From Viridibacillus arvi (GTDB lineage Bacteria > Bacillota > Bacilli > Bacillales_A > Planococcaceae), in contig NZ_LILB01000005.1 of assembly GCF_001274945.1 (NCBI RefSeq), forward strand, positions 624,959 through 688,958: a DNA stretch of 64,000 nucleotides, written 5' to 3'. Numbering within the stretch: the stretch's first letter is position 1; each line of letters starts with the position of its first letter. The notes beneath the pieces are model-generated. The model was not told the origin of the DNA, searched no databases, and saw only the letters and a list, made by a program, of their open reading frames with translations. Below, one piece after another: positions 18,208 through 26,208 of the stretch. A program made the translations under genes and the position numbers.

Positions 18208-18958
18208 CGTTCAAATCTTCCTTCCGTAATATTACAGTTAAATCTTCAAAGTTATTATTCTGCTCTACTGCTATTATTTGGCGTTTCATCAATTCTAGTA
18301 ATGATAAAAAAGTAATAACCAAAGTTGATCTATCTTCATAAGGGAATAGATCGAAAAAGCTTGAGCGTCCACCTGCTAATTTTAGCACACCCATCATAGT
18401 TTTCATTTGATCTTTTATGGAAACATCGTGCCTAGTAATTTTAGTTGTTAATGGCGCCTTTAGATGTTTTCGTCTAAGCATTTTCTGAAAAGCACCGACC
18501 ATATCAAAAACATTTACAGACGTTTCAAATAATGCTAATTGTTCTGCTGGTGCGAATGCAGAAAGATCCGCTGGTGGCCTTGTAAAATATTGCGCACGAG
18601 ACGATTCTAAGTCTTTTAAATTCACTGCAGCATCTTTAAATTTTCTATATTCAATTAATCGAGCAACGAGCTCTTCACGTGGATCGGGCTCATCCATGTC
18701 GAATTCAGTTTCATCTAACTCCCCTTCATGGATTGGTAAGAGCATTTTACTCTTAATCGCTAGTAAAGATGCTGCCATAACTAAATATTCACTTGCTTCA
18801 TTCAATTCAAGTACTTGCATTGCACGAATATGCTCCATATACTGAGCCGTAAGCTCTGCCATTGGAATATCATATATATCAATTTCCAAGCGATGAATTA
18901 AATGTAATAATAGATCGAGAGGTCCTTCAAAGGCCTCGAGTTTTACTTCATATGACAT
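18173..18958 (-). CDS. scpA: Segregation and condensation protein A
   Basis: ScpA is the kleisin that bridges the SMC heads. The 261-residue protein begins with the family signature YEVKLEAFEGPLDLLLHLIH and contains EYLVMAASLLAIKSKMLLP, with a winged helix near the C-terminus. I prefer the ATG at 18958 (AGGTGG 6 bases upstream) to the TTG at 18964, which touches the ribosome binding site. The promoter must lie in the short gap to, or inside, the divergent DUF309 gene. Confidence 0.94.
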   Translation of the reverse strand: MSYEVKLEAFEGPLDLLLHLIHRLEIDIYDIPMAELTAQYMEHIRAMQVLELNEASEYLVMAASLLAIKSKMLLPIHEGELDETEFDMDEPDPREELVARLIEYRKFKDAAVNLKDLESSRAQYFTRPPADLSAFAPAEQLALFETSVNVFDMVGAFQKMLRRKHLKAPLTTKITRHDVSIKDQMKTMMGVLKLAGGRSSFFDLFPYEDRSTLVITFLSLLELMKRQIIAVEQNNNFEDLTVILRKEDLNDEQLESIDEQN

Positions 18959-19014
18959 AGTCAACCACCTGACAGTTTATGTTCAAAATACAGTATAGAG
19001 GAATGGTGTTCGAA

Positions 19015-19515
19015 ATGCATCCGATGTACCACCCATTATTTGTCCAGTTTCTAACATATTTCAATGGCAATCAAGATTACTTTGAATGTCACGAAGTGTT
19101 AGAGGAGTATTGGAAAGAAATAGCTCCAAAAGATAAAACTCACCCCTTAACGGGATGGATTCAACTAGCGACCGGCCTATACCATTGGCGCCGAGAAAAT
19201 TTTAGTGGCGCCAAAACAATCTTAAAAAAAGCATATATTACTTTAGAGCAGTCCGTCAATTCTTCATTTATGGAAGAAGTGGACGGTATTGCAATTTTAC
19301 ACTCTATGCAGCAAGTTCAACATGCAGTAGAAAAAAAAGAACCTTTCCAAAAATTTATTTTACCAATTACCTCAGAGACCTTAGAAAAGCAAGTTCTCAC
19401 TTCAATTGCCTTATTGGAAGAAACAGATGCTCATTACCTACAACATAAGCATATGCTACGTGACCGCTCGGATATTCTCTTAGCAAGAGACGAAAAAAGA
19501 AGAAGCAGACATTAA
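19015..19515 (+). CDS. DUF309 family protein (YpuF-like)
   Basis: This 166-residue protein has the DUF309 signature DYFECHEVLEEYWKE and GWIQLATGLYHWRRENFSGA, two conserved helical pieces with His and Glu that could bind metal. The biochemical role of the family is unknown. AGAGGA lies about 12 bases before the ATG at 19015; an upstream frame start at 18979 has no ribosome binding site. In B. subtilis ypuF is also next to scpA. Here it is transcribed divergently from scpA and converges on ribT with a 4-base overlap. Confidence 0.82.
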   Translation: MHPMYHPLFVQFLTYFNGNQDYFECHEVLEEYWKEIAPKDKTHPLTGWIQLATGLYHWRRENFSGAKTILKKAYITLEQSVNSSFMEEVDGIAILHSMQQVQHAVEKKEPFQKFILPITSETLEKQVLTSIALLEETDAHYLQHKHMLRDRSDILLARDEKRRSRH

Positions 19516-19883
19516 ATTTCTTTGTCTGCTTCTTCTAGCATCGCTTTACATTTCTGTATGAACGGTGCAGTTTGATCACAAGCTGCTATCACACAATCCA
19601 TATCCATCTTAGAAAGCTGTTTAACCATCTCTTTACCGAGTCCCTCACCTCTATGTGAAGGGTCAACCGATATATGTCTAACAATCCATTCGTCATCAGC
19701 AATCTCTACGCCAACTAAACCAATAAAGTCATCCTCTTGTTTCCATAAAAACAGTTGCCAGTTTGGATCTGTTTCGTATTGTCGAATCGTTTCTTGTAGT
19801 AATTTCAAATCTTTTTGATCTGGCATAAACGACAAGAGCCCCATCGCAATTTTTTCGAATGCTTTCTTATAACGACATAACAT
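19512..19883 (-). CDS. ribT: GNAT-family acetyltransferase RibT
   Basis: RibT is a GNAT acetyltransferase found at the end of the rib operon in B. subtilis; its substrate is not settled. The 123-residue protein matches strongly at the start (RYKKAFEKIAMGLLSFMPDQ, then KDLKLLQETI) and has the acetyl-CoA loop in HISVDPSHRGEGLGKEM. The rib biosynthesis genes are not beside it here, so any riboflavin link would be functional rather than operonic. It is convergent with the DUF309 gene. Confidence 0.88.
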   Translation of the reverse strand: MLCRYKKAFEKIAMGLLSFMPDQKDLKLLQETIRQYETDPNWQLFLWKQEDDFIGLVGVEIADDEWIVRHISVDPSHRGEGLGKEMVKQLSKMDMDCVIAACDQTAPFIQKCKAMLEEADKEI

Positions 19884-20067
19884 TTATATGATCCCTCTTT
19901 TTGCCTTTAAGTATCTTTCAACATCCTACACGAAAAGCAAAAATTACGCAAATAGATTCACATTATTTACCTATACTTGATGGAGCAATATAAAGCCAAT
20001 AAATTACGCCCCATGCAGTTGTTAATATTAGGAATAACAGAAGTAATAAAATATTACTTTTCTTCAA

Positions 20068-21393
20068 TTAACGATTTACCTCCTTCCCAATCGTTAGAGG
20101 AAGGTCAAGCTTCACAAGATCTTCATAACTTTCGCGCTTCACAACTAATTGGTGTGCGCCTTTTTCCGCAAAAACGACAGCCGGCCTTGGTATACGATTA
20201 TAGTTACTCGCCATTGAATAACCGTATGCACCTGTACAGAACACAGCTAGAATATCCCCTGATTCTGCTTTTGGTAACTTAATATCCTCAATCAGTTTAT
20301 CACCAGACTCGCATAACTTACCAGCAATCGTATATGTGCTAACTAATTGGTCATTCATTTTATTAGCAATGACAGCCTCGTATTTTGCGTCGTAAAGAGC
20401 TGGACGTATATTATCAGACATCCCACCATCAACCGCTAGATAATTTCTCGTATTAGGAACTTCCTTTTGAGAACCGACTGTATAAAGTGTAGTACCAGCG
20501 TCTCCAACCAATGAACGACCTGGTTCAATCCAAATTTCAGGCATCGGCATTGAAAAAGCAGCCATCTCTTGTTGTACCGCTTTAATCATATCATCTACAT
20601 AGACTGCTGGTTGAAGTGGTGTGTCCTCTTCTGTATAACGAATTCCGAATCCTCCACCTAAATTTAATACTTGGCTAATGAAGCCGGATTCTTTATACCA
20701 TTCACCCATTTTATCACTTATTTTTTTTGCTGCTAAACTGAAAGCCGCTGTATCGAAGATTTGTGAGCCAATATGACAATGCATCCCTTGTAAATCTAAA
20801 TATGCGTGATTTTGCAATAGCGTAAATGCACGGTCTGCTTGTCCGTTATTTAAGTCAAAACCAAATTTAGAATCTGCTTGACCTGTTGTTATAAAGTCAT
20901 GTGTATGCGCCTCTACTCCTGGCGTCACACGAATTAGGACGTGCATTTTTTGTTGACGTGCTTCAGATAGTTGTTTCAAGGCAACAATTTCATCAAAATT
21001 ATCAATTACAATACATCCAATTTTCGAATCGAAAGCAAGAATTAATTCATCGTAGCTTTTATTATTACCATGGAAATGGATGCGTTCACTTGGGAAACCT
21101 GCTTTTAAAGCGGTATAGAGCTCCCCTCCCGAAACAACATCGACCGATAGTCCTTCTTCAGCCGCTAGTTGATAGATTGCAACGCTTGAAAACGCCTTAC
21201 TAGCATAAGCAACTTGTGCTTGCACACCTGCATTTTTAAAAGTATTAATAAAACCTTGTGCTCGCTCTCGGAAAAGTGCTGTATCGTAAACGAATAAAGG
21301 TGTACCATATGTTTTTGTTAATTCAATAGCGTCTACTTGTCCAATTGTTAAATGACCATTTTCAGTTACATTTTGAGTCCCATATAAATGCAT
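20068..21393 (-). CDS. lysA: Diaminopimelate decarboxylase
   Basis: LysA removes CO2 from meso-diaminopimelate to make lysine, the last step of the pathway. The 441-residue PLP enzyme has the Schiff-base Lys66 (VAYASKAFSS), the HCHIGSQIF motif, the glycine loop LNLGGGFGIRY, and CESGDKL plus GAYGYSMASNYN near the C-terminus. AAAGGGAGAG precedes the ATG. It lies downstream of spoVAF, as in B. subtilis. Confidence 0.96.
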   Translation of the reverse strand: MHLYGTQNVTENGHLTIGQVDAIELTKTYGTPLFVYDTALFRERAQGFINTFKNAGVQAQVAYASKAFSSVAIYQLAAEEGLSVDVVSGGELYTALKAGFPSERIHFHGNNKSYDELILAFDSKIGCIVIDNFDEIVALKQLSEARQQKMHVLIRVTPGVEAHTHDFITTGQADSKFGFDLNNGQADRAFTLLQNHAYLDLQGMHCHIGSQIFDTAAFSLAAKKISDKMGEWYKESGFISQVLNLGGGFGIRYTEEDTPLQPAVYVDDMIKAVQQEMAAFSMPMPEIWIEPGRSLVGDAGTTLYTVGSQKEVPNTRNYLAVDGGMSDNIRPALYDAKYEAVIANKMNDQLVSTYTIAGKLCESGDKLIEDIKLPKAESGDILAVFCTGAYGYSMASNYNRIPRPAVVFAEKGAHQLVVKRESYEDLVKLDLPLTIGKEVNR

Positions 21394-21495
21394 TCAAATC
21401 TCTCCCTTTATCCGTATACCCCAAAAAGAATTCACGGAATTTTTCTATAACTAATTGAACTTTATCATAGAAAGAGAAATGTATGCAATGGCATT

Positions 21496-22956
21496 TCATG
21501 AACGTTTTCGCTGTTTTGCACCAACAATATACGGTCTTAAAGCATCGCTCGTCATAGGGAATCGTATGAATATACGTAAAAATGCTTGTGGGAAGAACGG
21601 AACTACTGGCCACATATAAGGTACTTTCATTGGTCGTAAAGAGCAAATATATAAGAAAAGCCCTAATATACCAAGGAAGAATCCATTAACTCCGAGCCAT
21701 GCGGTCATGAGTAGCAAAAAGACCCTAAATACTTTAATGGTGATACTCAATTCATACGAAGGAATTACAAATGTGAAAATGGCAGTAATTGCTGTATATA
21801 ACACAACTTCAGGTGAAAAAAGTCCAACATCAATTGCAATATTCCCAATAATAACACCTGCAATTAATCCCATCGCAGTGGAAAGTGGAGTTGGTGTATG
21901 AATGGAGGCAAGCCGCAAGTATTCTATCCCTGCATCTGCTATTAATATTTGGAGTAATATCGGTATGGCGGACTTCTTATCTATTCCGACGAAATCTAAA
22001 AACGTAGGAATCAATTCATGATGTTTGATTAATAAATACCAAAAAGGTAATACTATGAGGCTTAAAAAAGTCCCGAAGAAGCGTAAGAAGCGGACAGCTG
22101 TTCCAATAAAAGGGGCCTGACGATATTCCTCTGCATGTTGTAAATGATGAAAAAATGTTACGGGTACTAAAATAATTGAAGGTGACGTATCGACAATTAT
22201 CGCGATATGACCTTCCAATAAATGAGCGGCGGTAATATCAGGTCGCTCAGTGTAGCGTACAAAAGGTAGTGGATGGAAACCTTGTTTAAATAACCATTCC
22301 TCTATTGATTTATCCGCCATTGTTAAACCATCATGTTTAATTTTTTTCATACGCTGACGTATATAATTGAGATGGTCCTCATTGGCAATACCCTTCATAA
22401 AGACAATTGCCGTATCTGTCTTGCCTTTATCTGAGATTTGATGCAGTTCAAAACGCAATGATGCATCCCGAATTCGCCTTCTTATAAGCCCCGAGTTTTG
22501 TACAATATTTTCTGTAAATCCATCACGCGATCCCCTAATAACTTTCTCATTATCAGGTTCATCAGGTTGTCTACCAGGATAAGCTCTCAAATCGGCTATA
22601 AAAGCATAGCCAGATGGTGTAATAAACGCCACCTGGCCCCCTAATATCGCAGTTAATAGCTGTTCCTGACTCTTCATCGGTTCCCAAGCAAAATACGGGA
22701 AGCAAAATTGGAAAAATTCCGGCTCAGTTTCTGGTGTATATCCTTCTACCTCTTGGGTCGGTTGAATATTGACAAGAATTTCTGTGAAGTTAGCACTATC
22801 AATAAGCCCATTAATATAAATAGTAAACACCGGCATTTTGTATAAATGCAAATGCTTCATCCCTATATCAAAGCTTTCGCTTTCACCGAATTTTGAAATC
22901 ATATACTTTTCTGCTTCTTCTATACTTGCGAAAATAGGTTTTTGTTCTTCAGTCAT
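21496..22956 (-). CDS. spoVAF: Stage V sporulation protein AF (GerA-family)
   Basis: SpoVAF resembles germinant-receptor A subunits. In spores it works with the SpoVA channel during germination and dipicolinate movement. The 486-residue protein has a soluble N-terminal half with YPGRQPDEPDNEKVIRGSRD and DASLRFELHQISDKGKT, then about five membrane segments from residue 280 on. AAAAGGCGG lies 7 bases before the ATG, which overlaps the sigF stop as ATGA. The rest of the spoVA operon (spoVAA to spoVAE), which stands between sigF and spoVAF in B. subtilis, is missing here. Confidence 0.93.
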   Translation of the reverse strand: MTEEQKPIFASIEEAEKYMISKFGESESFDIGMKHLHLYKMPVFTIYINGLIDSANFTEILVNIQPTQEVEGYTPETEPEFFQFCFPYFAWEPMKSQEQLLTAILGGQVAFITPSGYAFIADLRAYPGRQPDEPDNEKVIRGSRDGFTENIVQNSGLIRRRIRDASLRFELHQISDKGKTDTAIVFMKGIANEDHLNYIRQRMKKIKHDGLTMADKSIEEWLFKQGFHPLPFVRYTERPDITAAHLLEGHIAIIVDTSPSIILVPVTFFHHLQHAEEYRQAPFIGTAVRFLRFFGTFLSLIVLPFWYLLIKHHELIPTFLDFVGIDKKSAIPILLQILIADAGIEYLRLASIHTPTPLSTAMGLIAGVIIGNIAIDVGLFSPEVVLYTAITAIFTFVIPSYELSITIKVFRVFLLLMTAWLGVNGFFLGILGLFLYICSLRPMKVPYMWPVVPFFPQAFLRIFIRFPMTSDALRPYIVGAKQRKRS

Positions 22957-23741
22957 TTTTTTGCCGCCTTTTCTAATCCTTTCAATTGACCTGGTGCTAG
23001 CCAAACTTTCAACTGTGATAAGATTCGTTTTTCTAGTCGTGATACTTGTACTTGTGAAATGCCAAGTCTCTCAGCAATTTCACTTTGAGTACAATCTAAG
23101 TAATAGCGCAAATAAATTACAGATTGTTCCCTTTTACCAAGTCTCGTTAATATGTCTCGAAGTGGTATATGCTCAAAAGGCCTTTCAGAGGTAGCATCTC
23201 TCATTTGATCCATTAACGTAATTGGATCACCATCACTTTCAAATAACTGTTCATGTAGTGATGCAGGGTCCCTTAGAGCATCAGAAGCCATTGCTATCTC
23301 ATCAGTTGTGACTTCCAACAAATCGGCCAATTCCTTCATGGTAGGGGGTCTCTCATTGACTTTAAGAAAATCATCTGTGGCATGGCGAATTTTATAGTTA
23401 AGCTCTCTAATAGATCGGCTTACTTTAACCATACCGTCATCCCGTAAAAAACGCTGAATTTCACCGATTATCATAGGTACTGCGTAAGTTGAAAATTTCA
23501 CTTGGTATGACAGATCAAATTTATCAATTGACTTCATCAAACCAATACAACCAATTTGAAAAAGATCTTCTAAATCTGCCCCGCGTGAAGCAAAACGCTG
23601 TACGATTGACCAGACAAGACGCGTATTCCCCTCCACCATCTCCTTTCTAGCGTTAGCATCGCCAGCTTGAGACTGCAGTATGAGCTCTCGCATTTTCTCC
23701 TGTGTCAGCAATATGGAAGAGGCTTGTGGTTTAGATGTCAT
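22953..23741 (-). CDS. sigF: Forespore sigma factor F
   Basis: Sigma-F directs early forespore transcription and is held by SpoIIAB until SpoIIAA frees it. The 262-residue protein has region 2 (NTRLVWSIVQRF, DLFQIGCIGLMKSIDKFDLS), region 3, and region 4.2 with ERLGISQVQVSRLEKRIL. The ATG at 23741 follows the spoIIAB stop by 4 bases, with AGGTGAGG overlapping that stop; a TTG at 23759 is less likely. It is third in the spoIIA operon. Confidence 0.96.
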   Translation of the reverse strand: MTSKPQASSILLTQEKMRELILQSQAGDANARKEMVEGNTRLVWSIVQRFASRGADLEDLFQIGCIGLMKSIDKFDLSYQVKFSTYAVPMIIGEIQRFLRDDGMVKVSRSIRELNYKIRHATDDFLKVNERPPTMKELADLLEVTTDEIAMASDALRDPASLHEQLFESDGDPITLMDQMRDATSERPFEHIPLRDILTRLGKREQSVIYLRYYLDCTQSEIAERLGISQVQVSRLEKRILSQLKVWLAPGQLKGLEKAAKK

Positions 23742-23745
23742 TTCC

Positions 23746-24192
23746 TCACCTAGCGGCAAACGGTGAACCTACTGGTTGAAATTGCTTCTTGAAGGTGACC
23801 GTTGTCCCTTTCCCGCGTTCGGATTTAACAGATAACTGATCCGTAAAGCTTTCCATAATTGTAAAGCCCATGCCAGAACGATCCATTTGTTGCTTTGTTG
23901 TATATAAAGGTTCCATTGCTTGCTGTACGTCTTCTATTCCACATCCTTGATCAGAAATCGTCACAGTCACTTCGCGATCAACACGAGTAGCATAAACTGT
24001 TACAATGCCTGTACGATTTTCCTCATAGCCATGAATAATTGCGTTTGTAACTGCTTCTGAAATGACAGTTTTCACCTCGGATAATTCCTCAATCGTTGGA
24101 TCCAACACTGTCATGAAACTCGTCATCGCCATACGCGCTAGTGCTTCATTTTCACTGACCGCTAAAAACGATAAAGTCATTTCATTATCCAT
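23746..24192 (-). CDS. spoIIAB: Anti-sigma-F factor and SpoIIAA kinase
   Basis: SpoIIAB binds sigma-F and phosphorylates SpoIIAA. The 148-residue protein has the GHKL ATPase boxes: N-box VISEAVTNAIIHGYEEN, G1 DQGCGIEDV, and G2 MDRSGMGFTIMESF. A GGGGGG ribosome binding site lies 7 bases before the ATG, which overlaps spoIIAA by 8 bases. Confidence 0.96.
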   Translation of the reverse strand: MDNEMTLSFLAVSENEALARMAMTSFMTVLDPTIEELSEVKTVISEAVTNAIIHGYEENRTGIVTVYATRVDREVTVTISDQGCGIEDVQQAMEPLYTTKQQMDRSGMGFTIMESFTDQLSVKSERGKGTTVTFKKQFQPVGSPFAAR

Positions 24193-24538
24193 TCAAAATC
24201 CCCCCTAAAGTTCGAATTACTTCATCTTCTGTACCTTGCCAAATATATTTGGACAACCCTGAAAACTGGAATATTTTCTGCATCGTAGCAGACGGATTTA
24301 AGATGACGGTTTGTCCATTAATCGGCGCTAAATCACGCATTCTTCCTAATATCAAACCAATGCCAGCGCTATCCATAAACTGCAGGTCACCTAAGTTCCA
24401 AACAATTGCGTGAACGCTACCTTGGTATATTGCTTGTGAAATATCTTCTCGAATACGGTTTGCAGCATGATGGTCTAAATCACCTTGTAAACGAATAACG
24501 GCAATGCCATCCACTGTCAGTTGAATTAGTTGTTGCAT
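24185..24538 (-). CDS. spoIIAA: Anti-anti-sigma-F factor
   Basis: SpoIIAA is a STAS-domain protein that, when unphosphorylated, releases sigma-F from SpoIIAB. The 117-residue protein has the phosphorylatable Ser57 in FMDSAGIGLILGR. The ATG at 24538 has GGAGG 7 bases upstream; an ATG two codons earlier touches the ribosome binding site. It is first in the operon, behind a sigma-H promoter. Confidence 0.96.
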   Translation of the reverse strand: MQQLIQLTVDGIAVIRLQGDLDHHAANRIREDISQAIYQGSVHAIVWNLGDLQFMDSAGIGLILGRMRDLAPINGQTVILNPSATMQKIFQFSGLSKYIWQGTEDEVIRTLGGILNG

Positions 24539-24561
24539 AGTCATACCTCCTTTTCACAAGC

Positions 24562-24591
24562 ATATTCCACATTTGTTGTGCGTTATCCTTT
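24562..24591 (-). promoter_or_regulatory. Sigma-H promoter of the spoIIA operon
   Basis: On the minus strand AAAGGATAA (24583-24591) and GTGGAATAT (24562-24570) are 12 bases apart. This fits the sigma-H consensus (RnAGGAwww and RnnGAAtww) at every fixed base, and it lies 24 bases before the spoIIAA start codon. Confidence 0.88.
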
Positions 24592-24919
24592 CGCATGACA
24601 ATTTAAGAAGAAACCTTCTAAAATTAGAACTAAATCGACAGTAAATGGATGTCATCTTTATCCATAAGTATTGGAGATTCGAGGGAATTTTAATCAAAAA
24701 AATATCTCTATTCAAAAAAAACGAAACTGTATGATGGATGATGGGGAATTTTAAATAATTCGCACAACATAAATTATCCTTATTGCAATAAATTCCCTAT
24801 TTTAATTGTTTTAGTTTAGGCAGTTTTCTAAAAGATGATTACTTCTGTTAAAACATAAAAAAGATAATCTACAAAATGATTATATTTAGGTTAGTTGACC
24901 TTAATAGTTCATATTAAAA
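24592..24919. other. Region between the spoIIA promoter and the IS element
   Basis: About 330 AT-rich bases hold no open frame with a ribosome binding site. Spo0A~P boxes would be expected near the spoIIA promoter, but I could not assign one with confidence. Confidence 0.45.
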
Positions 24920-24953
24920 GAGGCTGGGACAAAACAACTAACCTCAAAAATGA

Positions 24954-25003
24954 AAAGCCTAGAAAATTTTACGATTAGTAAAATCTTCTAGGCTTTGTTT
25001 TTT
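24954..25003 (+). terminator. Hairpin with T run near the left IS end
   Basis: AAAGCCTAGAA (24954-24964) pairs with TTCTAGGCTTT (24986-24996), with further pairing inside, followed by a T run. It would block read-through into the element from the left. Confidence 0.7.
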
Positions 25004-25019
25004 AGTCTACTTCGTAGCC

Positions 25020-25144
25020 GTTGTTCTCCGCTACGGCGGACGCTTTCCGCGGGCACGGCTCCAGCCTTCTCCTTCGCTTCGCTCAGTCCGGGTGCTTCCG
25101 CTCGTGCTGTTCCCGCAGGAGTCGCCGCCTTCGCTCCGAACAAC
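25020..25144. repeat. GC-rich palindromic block inside the IS
   Basis: A 125-base block bounded by GTTGTTC (25020-25026) and GAACAAC (25138-25144) has a base composition far richer in G+C than its surroundings, with internal repeats such as GGCGGACGCTTTCCGCGGG. Similar GC-rich dispersed repeats are common in Bacillaceae genomes; this one is probably a separate repeat that entered the decaying element. Confidence 0.6.
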
Positions 25145-25215
25145 TAATGAAACACTTCTATTTCAATTAAATCTATTCATAATTACAGGCATAAAGAAAG
25201 GACATCTTCTGATAA

Positions 25216-26033
25216 AATTTAAGTATCCCTACAAAATTAACACAGAAAAATAGCTATTCAAAAACGGATAATGATGCGACATTTATGCGCATGAAAGATG
25301 ACTACATGCAAAACGGACAACTAAAGGCAGGATATAACGTGCAAGTTGCGACGGAAGGACAATTTACTTTGGCGTATGGCGTTTTTCCGAATCCAACAGA
25401 CATGAAAACACTTATACCATTCCTTGACCAAATTGAAAAACAGTACTTTGACTTACCAAAATACATCGTTGCGGATGCCGGTTACGGCAGCGAACAAAAT
25501 TACGATGACATCTTAACAAAACGCACACGCACACCACTGATTACGTATAACTACTACATAGACGAACAAAAGCGTAAGTTTAAAAATGCCCCGTTCAAAA
25601 TAAGCAATTGGGTTAACGATGCGGAGCGTGATAAGTATACTTGTCCGAATGAAAAGCAGTTGACTTTCCAGTATAATATCGTTCGAACAGATAAATCGGG
25701 TTTTAAGCGTCAATTCAAAATCTATGAATGTGAAGACTGTACGGGTTGTCCATTGCGTGACTTATGTACAAAAGCGAGAGAAGGTACAAATCGTAAGCTC
25801 ATGATTAATGAAAAGTGGGAACAACAAAAAGAATATGTAAGAGCAAAGCTTTCAGAAGAAAAAACAGGTGCAATTTATCGTAAACGTAAAATTGACGTAG
25901 AACCAGTTTTTGGATTTCTGAAGGCTAATTTAGGTTTCATGCAATTTTCTATTCGTGGAAAATCGAAGGTTGACACGATATTGGTCTCGCATTAATGGCC
26001 GTTAACTTAAGAAAATATGCGGTACGAGGATAA
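25216..26033 (+). pseudogene. IS1182-family transposase, truncated and frameshifted
   Basis: Only the C-terminal part of a DDE transposase remains. The frame is recognisable from about 25240 (KNSYSKTDNDATFMRMK), continues through YIVADAGYGSEQNY, the zinc-like CEDCTGCPLRDLC, and VEPVFGFLKANLG with the final Glu of the DDE triad. It then loses one base near 25977-25982: the reading frame stops at 25995, while the expected ending (GLALMAVNLRKYAVRG) continues in another frame to 26033. The N-terminal half of about 200 residues is missing. It is not functional. Confidence 0.85.
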
Positions 26034-26064
26034 TCCTCCACCACATATTGTAAAAATTAAACGC

Positions 26065-26100
26065 AAAAATCGAGATTGCATGATGCAATCTCGATTTTTT
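26065..26100 (+). terminator. Terminator at the right end of the IS
   Basis: A perfect hairpin (26065-26080 with 26084-26099) is followed by T residues, after the transposase remnant and before the right inverted repeat. Confidence 0.85.
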
Positions 26101-26208
26101 ACGTGAACTGAAACTATTTATGTCCCAGCTTCTTATTTAATATATTATTTTTGCACTAAATCCCTTAGTTTAGCAAGGAATTTAATGGTCTTATCTAACA
26201 TTCGTTAA

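Larger units (their letters stand above)
24920..26132 (+). mobile_element. Decayed IS1182-like insertion element
   Basis: A 1,213-base unit is bounded by imperfect 12-bp inverted repeats, GAGGCTGGGACA at 24920-24931 and its near-complement TGTCCCAGCTTC at 26121-26132. It contains a hairpin terminator just inside each end, a GC-rich block, and the C-terminal half of a broken transposase gene. No target-site duplication is obvious. It lies between the spoIIA operon and an aldehyde dehydrogenase gene and cannot move by itself. Confidence 0.75.

Noticed and set aside
19977-20282. 101-codon plus-strand frame over the end of lysA
   Set aside because: Mostly antisense to lysA; no ribosome binding site.
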